A stretch of 64,000 bases of DNA from assembly GCA_030523275.1 (NCBI GenBank), contig JAUNIX010000009.1, forward strand, positions 28,344-92,343. The letters run 5' to 3'. Below the pieces are notes generated by a model. That model saw only the letters and a list, made by a program, of their open reading frames with translations, had not been told where the DNA came from and did no database searches. The position numbers and the translations under genes are program-made. This stretch comes from Lachnospiraceae bacterium (GTDB taxonomy: Bacteria; Bacillota; Clostridia; Lachnospirales; Lachnospiraceae). Shown here one piece after another: positions 36,286 through 45,306 of the stretch. Positions within the stretch are counted from its first letter, which is position 1. The number at the start of each line of letters is the position of its first letter.

Positions 36286-37242
36286 CTATTCTTTTTTATC
36301 TCGATGACGAATCAAACTTTTTCGTCGGACATTAATCTGCTTAACGTTAATATCTTCTTCCTGCATCTTAATCTTTGGTACCGCTTTTACATAATAGTAG
36401 TAGTCATCGTCTTCAAATTGCAAATTCTCTACACGTGTATAATCAACAAGTCCTCTAAAAAATTGTATTATTTCTAAAATAACAACAGAAACCAAAAATG
36501 AAAAGATCGTATCACTGATGGAACTCTCAATTTCCAATAAAAAACATCCATATAAGTATAAAATTGCATGTATAACCCCTGCAATCGGTATCGAAAGGAT
36601 CCAAGCATAATTTACGCGCATGCGATAAATCTGACTTGCGATCAATAACGTAATAATAAAACAGAATATACATAAGTATAGTTCTTTATTTGTAATCATA
36701 GAATCCAAAACCATCTGATATAACGGTTTTGTATCCACACTCTTCGTAATCTCTAACAGCGCATCATCCAAGGTGACTGCATAGTAATAAACAAAAATAC
36801 CAATTAACATCGGCGGTATTCCCAAAGCCCCCGCATAAATCCCAGCAAAAATCGGAACCAAGAGCGATAATTTGGTTGCTAATAACACAAATGTCATAAT
36901 TGCAAGATATCCATACTGCATAAAACTGCGATTATAAATAAAATAAAATAATAGCATAACCACAAAAAACAGCAAAAACACATCGGTTGATACATTAATC
37001 AATTGCACGCATTCCATTACAATAAAAATTACAAAACTATAAGATAATGGAATGAGAGCACAAACAACAGATAAAAATATATCAAAAGAGGGTTGCGTTA
37101 ATATCTTTGTATGTCCAAACATCTGATTTATGACAGAAAACATAATCATTGCACCAATAAATTTTCCAATAAAATAGAAAATACGACTATGCTTATCCAG
37201 TGATGATTTTATTTTTTCTCTAAAACTCAATAGTCTCTGCAT
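36286..37242 (-). CDS. Multi-spanning membrane protein upstream of cdaA, function unknown
   Basis: 318 residues from ATG 37242 (GAGGAGG upstream; an in-frame TTG at 37257 is less likely). About eight hydrophobic helices and a basic C-terminal cytoplasmic tail (DDDYYYYVKAVPKIKMQEED, then VRRKSLIRHRDKKE). No transport signature was recognised. It overlaps the upstream small membrane gene by 23 bp and is 10 bp from cdaA, so the four genes form an operon. A role linked to c-di-AMP output or wall homeostasis is inferred from position only. Confidence 0.75.
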   Translation of the reverse strand: MQRLLSFREKIKSSLDKHSRIFYFIGKFIGAMIMFSVINQMFGHTKILTQPSFDIFLSVVCALIPLSYSFVIFIVMECVQLINVSTDVFLLFFVVMLLFYFIYNRSFMQYGYLAIMTFVLLATKLSLLVPIFAGIYAGALGIPPMLIGIFVYYYAVTLDDALLEITKSVDTKPLYQMVLDSMITNKELYLCIFCFIITLLIASQIYRMRVNYAWILSIPIAGVIHAILYLYGCFLLEIESSISDTIFSFLVSVVILEIIQFFRGLVDYTRVENLQFEDDDYYYYVKAVPKIKMQEEDINVKQINVRRKSLIRHRDKKE

Positions 37243-37687
37243 CCAGTTCCTCCTCAAGTTTTTGTTCTAATTTTTCCGGTTTCATGGTTTCGGTTTCTTC
37301 CTTTAATTCATTCATATAATACAATCTTGTTAAATTCTTCTTGTATTTCCATACTCTTGGTACTGCTTCTTCATATCTACGCTTAGCCCGAATACGCGTA
37401 TACACCACTTCAACCGTGATAAATACTAAATATACCAAGATCAACAATATTGTTAACTTGATATATCCGTGATGACGAATCAAATCCATAATCTTATCCA
37501 AAAAAAGTAACACACCAAGACCTACAACAATACAATATGCAATTGTATTTAAAATGAATGTTTGCACTGTCTCGATATGGATATATTGTCGTATATGAAA
37601 ATGGCTAATTTCCAGATCTCTTTTTCCCTCTTTCGATTCATAAATTGCCATTTTGGTCATTAATTTAATTTTTTCTTCATTAACCAT
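37220..37687 (-). CDS. Small two-helix membrane protein, first gene of the cdaA operon
   Basis: 155 residues; AGAGGA lies 7 nt before the ATG. A cytoplasmic N-terminus of about 40 residues, two membrane helices (TFILNTIAYCIVVGLGVLLF and YIKLTILLILVYLVFITVEV), then a charged C-terminus (RIRAKRRYEEAVPRVWKYKK, EKLEQKLEEELDAE) likely helical. Family not recognised. The partner gene downstream overlaps it, suggesting the two proteins act together. Confidence 0.75.
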   Translation of the reverse strand: MVNEEKIKLMTKMAIYESKEGKRDLEISHFHIRQYIHIETVQTFILNTIAYCIVVGLGVLLFLDKIMDLIRHHGYIKLTILLILVYLVFITVEVVYTRIRAKRRYEEAVPRVWKYKKNLTRLYYMNELKEETETMKPEKLEQKLEEELDAETIEF

Positions 37688-37776
37688 ATGATCATTCCTC
37701 TACAAAACCATATTTACAAAGGTATCAATAACCGGTTATATTATAACATCAATGGAATTCTATTTCAAACAAGAGT

Positions 37777-38544
37777 TTATCTATCTGATTGAATCAATTG
37801 TCGAATGGTCTCTATCGCAGTATGAATAGCACTTTCTGTATCATGTACAACCGGATTCGAAAGTCCTTCTTTTTCTCGTTCCTGATTTGCCATACATAAT
37901 AATACTGTTCCGCAACGAACTTTGCGATAATTGGCAACCGTAAAAAGAGCCGCAGATTCCATTTCAGAAGCCAAACATCCCATCTGAATCCACGCATTCC
38001 ATTTATATTCAAGTTCTGGACCTACTGGTTTTGTCTTTGGACTATGCTGGCCGTAAAAAGAATCTTTACATTGTACCACCCCGGTATGATAGGAATAACC
38101 TAATCTTTTCGCTACGGACACCAATTCTTTCGTAATCTCAAAATCTGCAACTGCCGGGTACTCAATCGGAGCATATTCACGGCTTGTCCCTTCATTACGC
38201 ACTGCTGCTGTTGCAATGACTAAATCTCCACCCATGATTTTTGTCTGCATCGCACCGCAAGTTCCCACACGAACAAAGGTATCCGCTCCCACATTTACTA
38301 ATTCTTCCATCGCAATCGCAGCACTCGGTCCACCGATTCCGGTTGAAGTTACACTAACTTTTTCCCCTTCTAGATAGCCTGTATAAGTAACAAATTCTCG
38401 ACTATCTGCCACTAATTTTGCATCATCAAAATAAGAAGCAATTTTCTGACATCGTTTTGGATCTCCTGGTAAAATGACATATCTCCCAACATCACCTTTT
38501 TTTAGCTGAATATGATATTCATAACCTTCTTTCGCATACTTCAT
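37777..38544 (-). CDS. udp: Uridine phosphorylase / nucleoside phosphorylase family 1
   Basis: 255 residues from ATG 38544 (GGGGG 7 nt upstream; an in-frame GTG directly before it is less likely). Motifs: [17 protein letters not shown] (phosphate-binding GDPxR), [26 protein letters not shown] and [13 protein letters not shown] (E-M-E-S ribose site). It reversibly splits uridine or related nucleosides to base and ribose-1-phosphate. No nucleoside transporter is adjacent. It is 23 bp downstream of the ttcA-like gene and probably cotranscribed. Confidence 0.88.
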   Translation of the reverse strand: MKYAKEGYEYHIQLKKGDVGRYVILPGDPKRCQKIASYFDDAKLVADSREFVTYTGYLEGEKVSVTSTGIGGPSAAIAMEELVNVGADTFVRVGTCGAMQTKIMGGDLVIATAAVRNEGTSREYAPIEYPAVADFEITKELVSVAKRLGYSYHTGVVQCKDSFYGQHSPKTKPVGPELEYKWNAWIQMGCLASEMESAALFTVANYRKVRCGTVLLCMANQEREKEGLSNPVVHDTESAIHTAIETIRQLIQSDR

Positions 38545-38567
38545 CACAATACCCCCTTATCACACAA

Positions 38568-39722
38568 TCACTTTTTTTGCTCATCGTAGTCATCAAGGAA
38601 ATTATAATTCATCCCATCTTTATGATAACCAATAACGGTTTTCAAATTAATATTATGGATACTTCTAAAAATATTCATCTCAATCTCATCATTGATCTGA
38701 CGGAATTGAGCGATCAACTGCTTCATTTCATCTCTTTTTGAGCCACGTCCACCACCACAACTCGTGCAGTTTTCTGTAAAACGACAAGCACACTGTATAA
38801 AATGTAATCCATTATAATCTCTCCATGCCTTGATATCTGCTTCTTTGATCATATACATTGGACGAATCAATTCCATTCCCTCAAAATTCTGACTATGTAA
38901 CTTTGGCATCATCGTCTCAATTTTTGCTCCATACAACATTCCCATTAAGATAGTCTCAATCACATCATCAAAATGATGACCCAAAGCAATTTTATTGCAT
39001 CCAAGTTTTTTCGCATGAGAATATAAATATCCTCTGCGCATTCTCGCACATAAATAACAAGGATTCTTGTCGATTGTCGCAACTGTATCAAAAATCTCAC
39101 TTTCAAATACCGTAAGCGGAATCCCCAAAACTTTAGCATTATCAAGGATAATCTGCCAATTATCCGCATTATATCCCGGATTCATAACCAAAAAGACCAA
39201 TTCAAAATGAAATTTACCATGTCGCTGTAATTCTTGGAGCAATTTTGCCATCAACATAGAATCCTTTCCACCGGATATGCAGACTGCAATCTTATCACCT
39301 TCCTGGATGAGATTATATTCATTGATTCCTTTTGTAAATTTTCTCCAGATTGGCTTGCGGAATTTCTTAATAATACTACGTTCAATATCCTTGGTTTTCT
39401 GCTGTAATGCATCTTCTTCCTTTAAATAATGATCAAGTTGCACTCGCAGATAAGATCTCCATCCTCCTTCTATATTGAAAGCATCAAATCCTTTTTCTTC
39501 GAGCTTATCTACAATTGGTCTACTCTGGTCTCCCGTATAACAAAGCACATAAATTGGTTTATCGTGATCTAATTCTTTGACTCTATATTCAAAATCAACA
39601 ATAGGTATATTGATTGCATCTTCTATTGTTTTCCGCCCAAAATCCTCTTTTGAACGAACATCTAAAATCGTAATTTCTTCCTTATTTAATTGTTCTAATT
39701 GTTCAACTGTAATTGTTCTCAT
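38568..39722 (-). CDS. Rhodanese fused to TtcA-like tRNA thiolation ATPase
   Basis: 384 residues; GGGAGG precedes the ATG. Residues 1-100 form a rhodanese domain with Cys61 (YVLCYTGDQSRP) as sulfur carrier. Residues 130-384 form a PP-loop ATPase (CISGGKDSM at 148-156) with the TtcA/TtuA-type Fe-S cysteines CYLC (222, 225) and a later Cys cluster (CACRFTENCTSCGGG, 311-322). TtcA makes 2-thiocytidine-32 in tRNA. The fusion would place the sulfur donor on the same chain. The extra C-terminal Cys cluster suggests a second metal site. The exact modified base is inference. Confidence 0.85.
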   Translation of the reverse strand: MRTITVEQLEQLNKEEITILDVRSKEDFGRKTIEDAINIPIVDFEYRVKELDHDKPIYVLCYTGDQSRPIVDKLEEKGFDAFNIEGGWRSYLRVQLDHYLKEEDALQQKTKDIERSIIKKFRKPIWRKFTKGINEYNLIQEGDKIAVCISGGKDSMLMAKLLQELQRHGKFHFELVFLVMNPGYNADNWQIILDNAKVLGIPLTVFESEIFDTVATIDKNPCYLCARMRRGYLYSHAKKLGCNKIALGHHFDDVIETILMGMLYGAKIETMMPKLHSQNFEGMELIRPMYMIKEADIKAWRDYNGLHFIQCACRFTENCTSCGGGRGSKRDEMKQLIAQFRQINDEIEMNIFRSIHNINLKTVIGYHKDGMNYNFLDDYDEQKK

Positions 39723-39864
39723 TTTGCCTCCCAGAATAAAGATTTATCTATTTATTATATATCGTAACGAATAAAAATACAATTTCTGTTCTGTATTTTA
39801 GATTGCAAATGTGATATGATGGAAAAGATTATTGTAAATTTACATTGATAAGGAGGAATCTATT

Positions 39865-41085
39865 TTGAAAAACCTATTTGAAAAATGGAACAGTATAAGT
39901 TTAATCATTCGTATCCTGATCGGTACTGCTATCGGTGCGGTCTTAGCACTTGTTATTCCACAGGCAACTGGAATCGCAATTCTTGGTGATTTATTTGTTG
40001 GTGCTTTAAAGGCAATTGCTCCAGTTTTAGTATGTGTATTAGTCATGAGCTCTCTTGCCCAGACAAAAGAAGGACATAACGGCAATATGACGACTGTTAT
40101 TTTTCTTTATATGTTAAGTACCATTATCGGAGCTATTGTTGCCGTTGTCGCAAGCTTTTTGTTCCCTATTACAATCACTTTAACCGATGCAGCAGCAGGC
40201 TCCTCACCAACTAGCGTTGTTGAAGTTTTAAAGAATTTATTATTAAATTTAGTATCAAACCCAATTGCTTCTCTCTCTGAAGCAAATTATCTTGGTGTAT
40301 TAACTTGGTCAGCTATCATCGGTGTTGCCTTAAAAAAATCAACACCTGCGACGAAACAAGTTTTAAACGATCTTGCCGAAGGTGTCTCTACCGTTGTACG
40401 CTGGATCATCAGTTTTGCACCAATTGGTATTATGGGACTTGTATTTAATTCCGTATCTACAAGTGGTATCAAAATCTTTACCCAGTATGGTAAATTAATT
40501 CTCCTCTTAGTTGGATGTATGTTATTCCAGGAATTTATTACCAATGGTCTCATTGTAGGTATTTGCCTACGAAAGAATCCATATCCGTTGATTTCAAGAT
40601 GCGCAAGAGAAAGTGGTTTAACTGCCTTCTTTACAAGAAGTTCAGCTGCTAACATTCCAGTCAATATGGAACTTTGTGAAAAACTTGGATTAGATAAAAA
40701 TAATTATTCTGTATCCATCCCTCTTGGATCTACAATCAATATGGATGGGGCTGCAATCACGATCACTGTTATGACATTAGCTGCTGTACATACATTAGGA
40801 ATTAATGTCAACATTCCAACTGCGATTGTTTTAAGTATTTTGTCTGCCATTTCTGCATGTGGTGCATCTGGTATTGCCGGGGGCTCCCTTTTATTGATTC
40901 CTGTGGCATGTTCTTTATTTGGAATTTCTAATGACATTGCAATGCAGGTAGTCGGTGTTGGATTCATCATCAGTGTTATCCAAGATTCCTGTGAAACTGC
41001 ATTAAACTCTTCTTCCGATGCATTGTTAACTGCAACTGCTGAATTTATGCAGTGGAGAAAAGAAGGACGAGAACTTCCATTTTAA
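39865..41085 (+). CDS. sstT: Serine/threonine:sodium symporter SstT
   Basis: 406 residues from a TTG start (AAGGAGG about 9 nt upstream). DAACS-family transporter with about eight helices and two hairpins. Signatures: LVLAL-like start, KAIAPVLVCVLVMSSLAQTK, AFFTRSSAANIPVNMELCEK (serine-rich hairpin), PLGSTINMDGAAITITVMTL (the NMDG metal/substrate motif) and a C-terminal VIQDSCETALNSSSDALL. It imports L-serine and threonine with sodium. Serine is also the precursor for cysteine made by the sulfur island at 48-62 kb. Confidence 0.92.
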   Translation: MKNLFEKWNSISLIIRILIGTAIGAVLALVIPQATGIAILGDLFVGALKAIAPVLVCVLVMSSLAQTKEGHNGNMTTVIFLYMLSTIIGAIVAVVASFLFPITITLTDAAAGSSPTSVVEVLKNLLLNLVSNPIASLSEANYLGVLTWSAIIGVALKKSTPATKQVLNDLAEGVSTVVRWIISFAPIGIMGLVFNSVSTSGIKIFTQYGKLILLLVGCMLFQEFITNGLIVGICLRKNPYPLISRCARESGLTAFFTRSSAANIPVNMELCEKLGLDKNNYSVSIPLGSTINMDGAAITITVMTLAAVHTLGINVNIPTAIVLSILSAISACGASGIAGGSLLLIPVACSLFGISNDIAMQVVGVGFIISVIQDSCETALNSSSDALLTATAEFMQWRKEGRELPF

Positions 41086-41097
41086 ATAAACTATAGA

Positions 41098-41137
41098 AAG
41101 GTATCTTGTGTAAAAATGTACAAGATACCTTTTATTT
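41098..41137 (+). terminator. Terminator of sstT
   Basis: AAGGTATCTTGT pairs with ACAAGATACCTT (41120-41131) around a 10-nt loop, then TTTATTTTT follows. It lies 12 bp after the sstT stop. Confidence 0.9.
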
Positions 41138-41165
41138 TTATTTACACGAAGGCACAAAGATAGCA

Positions 41166-41212
41166 GAAATGAAAAAGGAAGGTCTTTATTATGCAACCTT
41201 CCATTTCATTTC
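41166..41212 (-). terminator. Terminator of the two-component operon
   Basis: GAAATG...GGAAGG (41166-41182) pairs with CCTTCC...CATTTC (41197-41212) around a 14-nt loop; on the minus strand the second arm ends in CCTTCCTTTTTC. It lies about 100 bp beyond the stop of the membrane sensor gene. Confidence 0.7.
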
Positions 41213-41310
41213 TACCATACGATGGTATCAATCATATCCTAAATATACTCAACCCTCGCTTTTAAGTATACAATAATCTTATATCTTTTCTTTCCATTGT
41301 CAAAACTGGT

Positions 41311-42180
41311 CTAATTTTTGTTAAAATTATCTCCTATCTTAGCCAATAACTCATCAATCATTTGCTTAGCATGATTGGAATCCATATCCTCTTCCATTAA
41401 AAATTGTATCGTCTGAAGATAATTTCTCATATCATGGCGCATATCACGCAACTGCTCACTTTGCTGATAAGCGGATAAATAGTATTCATATTGGTAATTT
41501 CTTTCTTGTTTCATCTGCTCAATTTCTGCATCTCTTTTATTCTTCAACATAACATGATGAAAAATATCCATACTGACAAAATATTGCAACATGATACTGG
41601 CGGAGCAAATAACTGTTAAAATAATAAAATTAGCTCTTAAGCCTTCCTGATTTGATAAACAGACACTTCGAAGAATAATCAATTCAGCAAAACCAAATAT
41701 AAAGAATAACACACTGATCAATTGAAACAGGAAACTCTTTTCTCTATTAAAAATCATTTCCAGCACAATCATAAAAATATACATCAGTATACTAAAAATG
41801 GTTCTTGCTAATATCAAATTAGAAGACATACCTAAATCAAAATTAACTTTCAGATGGAAGATCGGTAAAATTAAATAAGAACATATCAAATCTAATAGGA
41901 TAAAAATAGAAAAGCCAAAAAATGCTTTTATGAATTTTAACCAGAACCTTTCACTCGAAAGAACCAGAAGAATGACAATAATCCCTGATGTTGACAAAAT
42001 TATTTTATATATAGTGATTGGTACATAATTCATAAAAGCGGCAAGAATATAAACACTCACACAACATAATAACAAACTCTTGTATTTTGAATATCTTAAT
42101 TTAAATATTTTACAAAAAAATTCTGATAATAAAAAGGAATGAACAATCCCAATCATCGAATTTGCAATATATAATCCCAC
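41311..42180 (-). CDS. AgrC-like membrane sensor with histidine-phosphotransfer helix but no ATPase domain
   Basis: 289 residues from a GTG start at 42180 (AGGAG 6 nt upstream). Six or seven N-terminal membrane helices typical of peptide-sensing AgrC kinases, then a coiled coil (NKRDAEIEQMKQERNYQYEY) and a DHp helix with the phospho-acceptor motif RDMRHDMRNYLQTIQFLMEE (His249). The protein ends about 40 residues after that His: the GHKL ATPase domain is absent and is not found in any frame downstream. It is the last gene of an operon with a complete GHKL kinase and a LytTR regulator, 9 bp after the kinase stop. It may be phosphorylated in trans or act as a decoy. Confidence 0.8.
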   Translation of the reverse strand: MGLYIANSMIGIVHSFLLSEFFCKIFKLRYSKYKSLLLCCVSVYILAAFMNYVPITIYKIILSTSGIIVILLVLSSERFWLKFIKAFFGFSIFILLDLICSYLILPIFHLKVNFDLGMSSNLILARTIFSILMYIFMIVLEMIFNREKSFLFQLISVLFFIFGFAELIILRSVCLSNQEGLRANFIILTVICSASIMLQYFVSMDIFHHVMLKNKRDAEIEQMKQERNYQYEYYLSAYQQSEQLRDMRHDMRNYLQTIQFLMEEDMDSNHAKQMIDELLAKIGDNFNKN

Positions 42181-42189
42181 ACTATACTC

Positions 42190-43071
42190 CTATTCTGACT
42201 TCACAGGTAAAAAAACGACTACCGAAACGGTATCATCCACCTTCTCAATTTTAAAATAACCATTGTTTTTTTCAACAATTGATTGCACAATAGAGAGACC
42301 TCGTCCATGTTTTTTCGATGAAACGTGTCTTTTTGATGTCATATACTTTCCATTTGCATTCTTTTTGAGATCATTAACCGTTGGATTTTCTATTTTAACC
42401 ACTAAATATCCTGCCCGTTTTCCAATCCGTACTAAAATATTGGGATGACCCAAGACTTTTTTTGCGGACTCGATTGCATTATCTAATAGATTTGTCAAAA
42501 TACAGCATTTATCAATGTCATCTACATTCAATTCCATCATAGAGTGAATCCGAATATCCATTGATATTCCATGTTTTTGTGCCTCTTCCTGTTTTAATAT
42601 TAATACAGTGTTAAAAACAGGGTCAGCACAATATTGTATTTTTCCAATGTCCTCAATCTGATTCTCTAATTTTTCAAATATTTCTTTCGCCTGTTTTTTC
42701 TTGTTTTCTGAATGATCATGAAATATTTTCTGCATTTCTAACAATTGCTCTAAAATATCATTTTGGTTTTTATGTATCTCTCTTTTTTGTTCCTGAATCA
42801 ATAAGGAATACTGATATTCATATTTTTGTTCTAATAACTTTAATTCTTCTTTTTCTTGTCTGTGCTCATTTTCAATAATATATGTCATTAATCTAATAAT
42901 GACAATATATATCACAATGACCAACAAACTACAAATAATTGCCTCTATTAAAATCTTCTTTTTTACATTCATCAAATTAGAAATGATCAAATAGGCGTAA
43001 AAACAAATTTGTCCAAGTACAAATAAAAAAGAAATTGATGTTAACACTTTTCCATACTCTTTTTGAATCAT
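42190..43071 (-). CDS. GHKL-type sensor histidine kinase with two membrane helices
   Basis: 293 residues; AGGAGG precedes the ATG, which overlaps the regulator stop (ATGA). Two short membrane helices (SISFLFVLGQICFYAYLIIS and IEAIICSLLVIVIYIVIIRL), a long coiled coil (residues about 68-115), an atypical acceptor helix (EIHKNQNDILEQLLEMQ, His100 and Asn104 keeping the HxxxN spacing of AgrC-type kinases), then a complete ATPase: N-box ILTNLLDNAIESAKK, and the G-box KKHGRGLSIVQSIVEKNNG. The ATPase is intact, unlike that of the next gene. Confidence 0.85.
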   Translation of the reverse strand: MIQKEYGKVLTSISFLFVLGQICFYAYLIISNLMNVKKKILIEAIICSLLVIVIYIVIIRLMTYIIENEHRQEKEELKLLEQKYEYQYSLLIQEQKREIHKNQNDILEQLLEMQKIFHDHSENKKKQAKEIFEKLENQIEDIGKIQYCADPVFNTVLILKQEEAQKHGISMDIRIHSMMELNVDDIDKCCILTNLLDNAIESAKKVLGHPNILVRIGKRAGYLVVKIENPTVNDLKKNANGKYMTSKRHVSSKKHGRGLSIVQSIVEKNNGYFKIEKVDDTVSVVVFLPVKSE

Positions 43072-43781
43072 AAGGTTCCTCCTAAATATTGAAAAACCAT
43101 TTCCTTTGTCTCTGCTCTTCGATTTCGACTAATCGGAATCTTCTGACCATTTAATAATATAATATTATTTCCATCTACAAATCTAATATATTGCATATTC
43201 ACAATAAAACTCTTATGGCAACGAATAAAATGGTCTTCTTTTAGCTTTTCTTCCAAATCATTCATTTTCATATAGAATTCCAACGTACTGTGATTACAAT
43301 ATAATTTTACTTTCCTGACAATACTTTCTGCGTAATAAATTTCATCTAAAAATATACGATACATCTCTTTGCCCTGAGAAATGCAAATCGATTTCTTATG
43401 AAAATGGGTCATTTTATTTACCGCTTTCTCGATTGCTTTAATGAAAACATCCCGTTTTAATGGTTTCACCAAAAAATATATCGGATCAACCTCAAAAGAA
43501 TCTTCAATAAACTCTGTATAACCAGAAATAAATATCACAGCAATATTATGTTTGTATTGATGTAATTCTCGAATAATATCAATTCCATTATCATTTTTTA
43601 GTTGGATATCCATTAATATAATCAATGATTCTGACACTGACGTGTCTTTAATCAAGGATAACAATTCAATTCCATTATCATAAGAAATAAATGGAACGGA
43701 TTCATCATTAAAATATTCTTTTGACCATTTTTCCATGATAGCAAGCGTATTCTGATCATCGTCACATGCGATTATTTTCAT
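43068..43781 (-). CDS. LytTR-family response regulator
   Basis: 237 residues from ATG 43781 (GGGGAG 8 nt upstream; the TTG at 43796 is less likely). Receiver domain: KIIACDDDQ acidic pocket, phospho-acceptor Asp in IILMDIQLKND, conserved Thr/Ser (FISGY) and Lys (LVKPL). The LytTR DNA-binding domain follows (KEMYRIFLDEIYYAES, then HFIRCHKSFIVNMQYIRFVD). AgrA/LytR-type regulators bind paired direct repeats. It is the first gene of the two-component set and overlaps the kinase by 4 bp. Confidence 0.92.
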   Translation of the reverse strand: MKIIACDDDQNTLAIMEKWSKEYFNDESVPFISYDNGIELLSLIKDTSVSESLIILMDIQLKNDNGIDIIRELHQYKHNIAVIFISGYTEFIEDSFEVDPIYFLVKPLKRDVFIKAIEKAVNKMTHFHKKSICISQGKEMYRIFLDEIYYAESIVRKVKLYCNHSTLEFYMKMNDLEEKLKEDHFIRCHKSFIVNMQYIRFVDGNNIILLNGQKIPISRNRRAETKEMVFQYLGGTL

Positions 43782-43865
43782 AAATTTTCTCCCCAAATTA
43801 TTTTTATTTTCTAACCATAATGTGGTTATTTTATATCCCCAATGACAAAATATTGTATTTGCCTT

Positions 43866-45107
43866 TTAATACTTCCAATAAATCTGTATTAACCCTTCAT
43901 CTTCATTATCCGTGTGATAGCAGGTAATCGAACCTTTATTGTACAGTTTTTGAATCAATCTCATTCCATCTCTCGTATAATCATTTAAAATCTGGTCACA
44001 TGCCTGAGCATAAGTTTCTCGATCTGAAAATTTAAATACAGATGTTTCCCTTTTATTTGTAATATCATCTTTGATGACCGACCATATTTTTTGGCTGTCA
44101 TACTCTGTATAATACTGATGATTCACAACATAGTAATTCCAATCCATCTTTGTACATTCTGGAATTTCAAATTCAGAATCCACCTCCAGGGAATGAGTTG
44201 CAAATAACTGTTCATCATTACAACATAAATAATTATAATTGATTTTTGCAGATTCTGGAATATTATCTGGAATATCCTCGGAAAATACAGGATCTCCCCA
44301 TGTGGTATCAACATGATAATAATCACCTTCACACATAACTAGATTCCAGGTATGGGCATCTGCACTTTTATCCACAGTTCCTTCTACATAAGTACAAAAT
44401 ACCCCCAGTTTATTTAATAAATACTGAGTTGCACGTGCATAACCGGCACAAACCGATTGCTTTTTAAGAAAAACACTATCAATATTCTGATCTTCGCCAA
44501 TTTTATTTTCTCTTATGGCAACTTCATCATATTCTGTCTGATGAATCAAATATTTATAGACATATAAAATCTTATGATAATCAGTATCCTGTTTTGAAAT
44601 TCCTGATAAACAGATATTAGCTGCTGTTTCAATCTGCTCTTGTTTCGTCTTTATTTCCTCTTCTGTAAAAAGATATTGCGGTATCAATGCATAACGTGTA
44701 AATAATACTTTCTGTTCACTATATTTGTAGCTGTTGTCACACCAGAAAATATCTGGATGGTCATTTAATACTGCCTTATAAAGTTTTTGAAGAGTATCTT
44801 TATCCGATATTTTTAATTTAATTTCCTCTTCATGGTTTATCAGCCCCTTATAAATAGCGTCATATTCTTCCTGTTCAGCCGAAGAAAGCTGAGCATAATA
44901 AAATTTTGTACCATCCTGGTTTTTATGCACATTTTCATTCGATTCTTTTTCCGTATCTTTTTGCTCTGTAGTTCCATTTTCTTCCGTATTCGTCTCTTCA
45001 TTTGAAAATATCTTATCACTGACTGTATGAAAATCACAGCCAGAAATATTTACAGTTGCAACTATAACAAAAAGTATTAAAATAAATTTATGATAAATAT
45101 TTTTCAT
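43866..45107 (-). CDS. Lipoprotein with transglutaminase-like domain
   Basis: 413 residues from ATG 45107 (GGAG 8 nt upstream; the ATG at 45113 is too close). Lipoprotein signal peptide ending in VNISGC, so Cys is lipid-modified. An acidic Glu/Thr/Asn-rich linker follows. The transglutaminase fold has the triad Cys in KKQSVCAGYARATQYLLN, His in DAHTWNLVMC and Asp in YYHVDTTWGDP. Such proteins cut or cross-link peptides or wall stems at the outer membrane face. It lies 84 bp upstream of the LytTR regulator on the same strand, with no terminator seen between, so it may belong to that operon. Confidence 0.85.
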   Translation of the reverse strand: MKNIYHKFILILFVIVATVNISGCDFHTVSDKIFSNEETNTEENGTTEQKDTEKESNENVHKNQDGTKFYYAQLSSAEQEEYDAIYKGLINHEEEIKLKISDKDTLQKLYKAVLNDHPDIFWCDNSYKYSEQKVLFTRYALIPQYLFTEEEIKTKQEQIETAANICLSGISKQDTDYHKILYVYKYLIHQTEYDEVAIRENKIGEDQNIDSVFLKKQSVCAGYARATQYLLNKLGVFCTYVEGTVDKSADAHTWNLVMCEGDYYHVDTTWGDPVFSEDIPDNIPESAKINYNYLCCNDEQLFATHSLEVDSEFEIPECTKMDWNYYVVNHQYYTEYDSQKIWSVIKDDITNKRETSVFKFSDRETYAQACDQILNDYTRDGMRLIQKLYNKGSITCYHTDNEDEGLIQIYWKY

Positions 45108-45261
45108 ATTCATTTCTCCATATTACAAGAAGATGCGTCCTATTCTTGCCGTGGCATGTATCATCAACTTAACATCTCATTTATACGTTTCAAAGAAATT
45201 ATAACACATTTTTTGTGATTGCAATGCGATAAAAAATACAATATTGACTCATAACAGAATA

Positions 45262-45300
45262 AGAGGGCTTATAGCGACCGTTAGCCGATATAAACCCTCT
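45262..45300 (-). terminator. Terminator of the pfl operon
   Basis: AGAGGG-TTATA pairs with TATAAACCCTCT across an imperfect 39-nt stem-loop that begins 7 bp beyond the pflA stop. The U-tract is weak (TTATTCTG). Confidence 0.65.
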
Positions 45301-45306
45301 TGTTTA

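Noticed and set aside
41213..41311. Frameshifted ATPase domain after the truncated AgrC-like sensor
   Set aside because: I read the bases after the stop and found no GHKL motifs (N-box or G-box) before the terminator.
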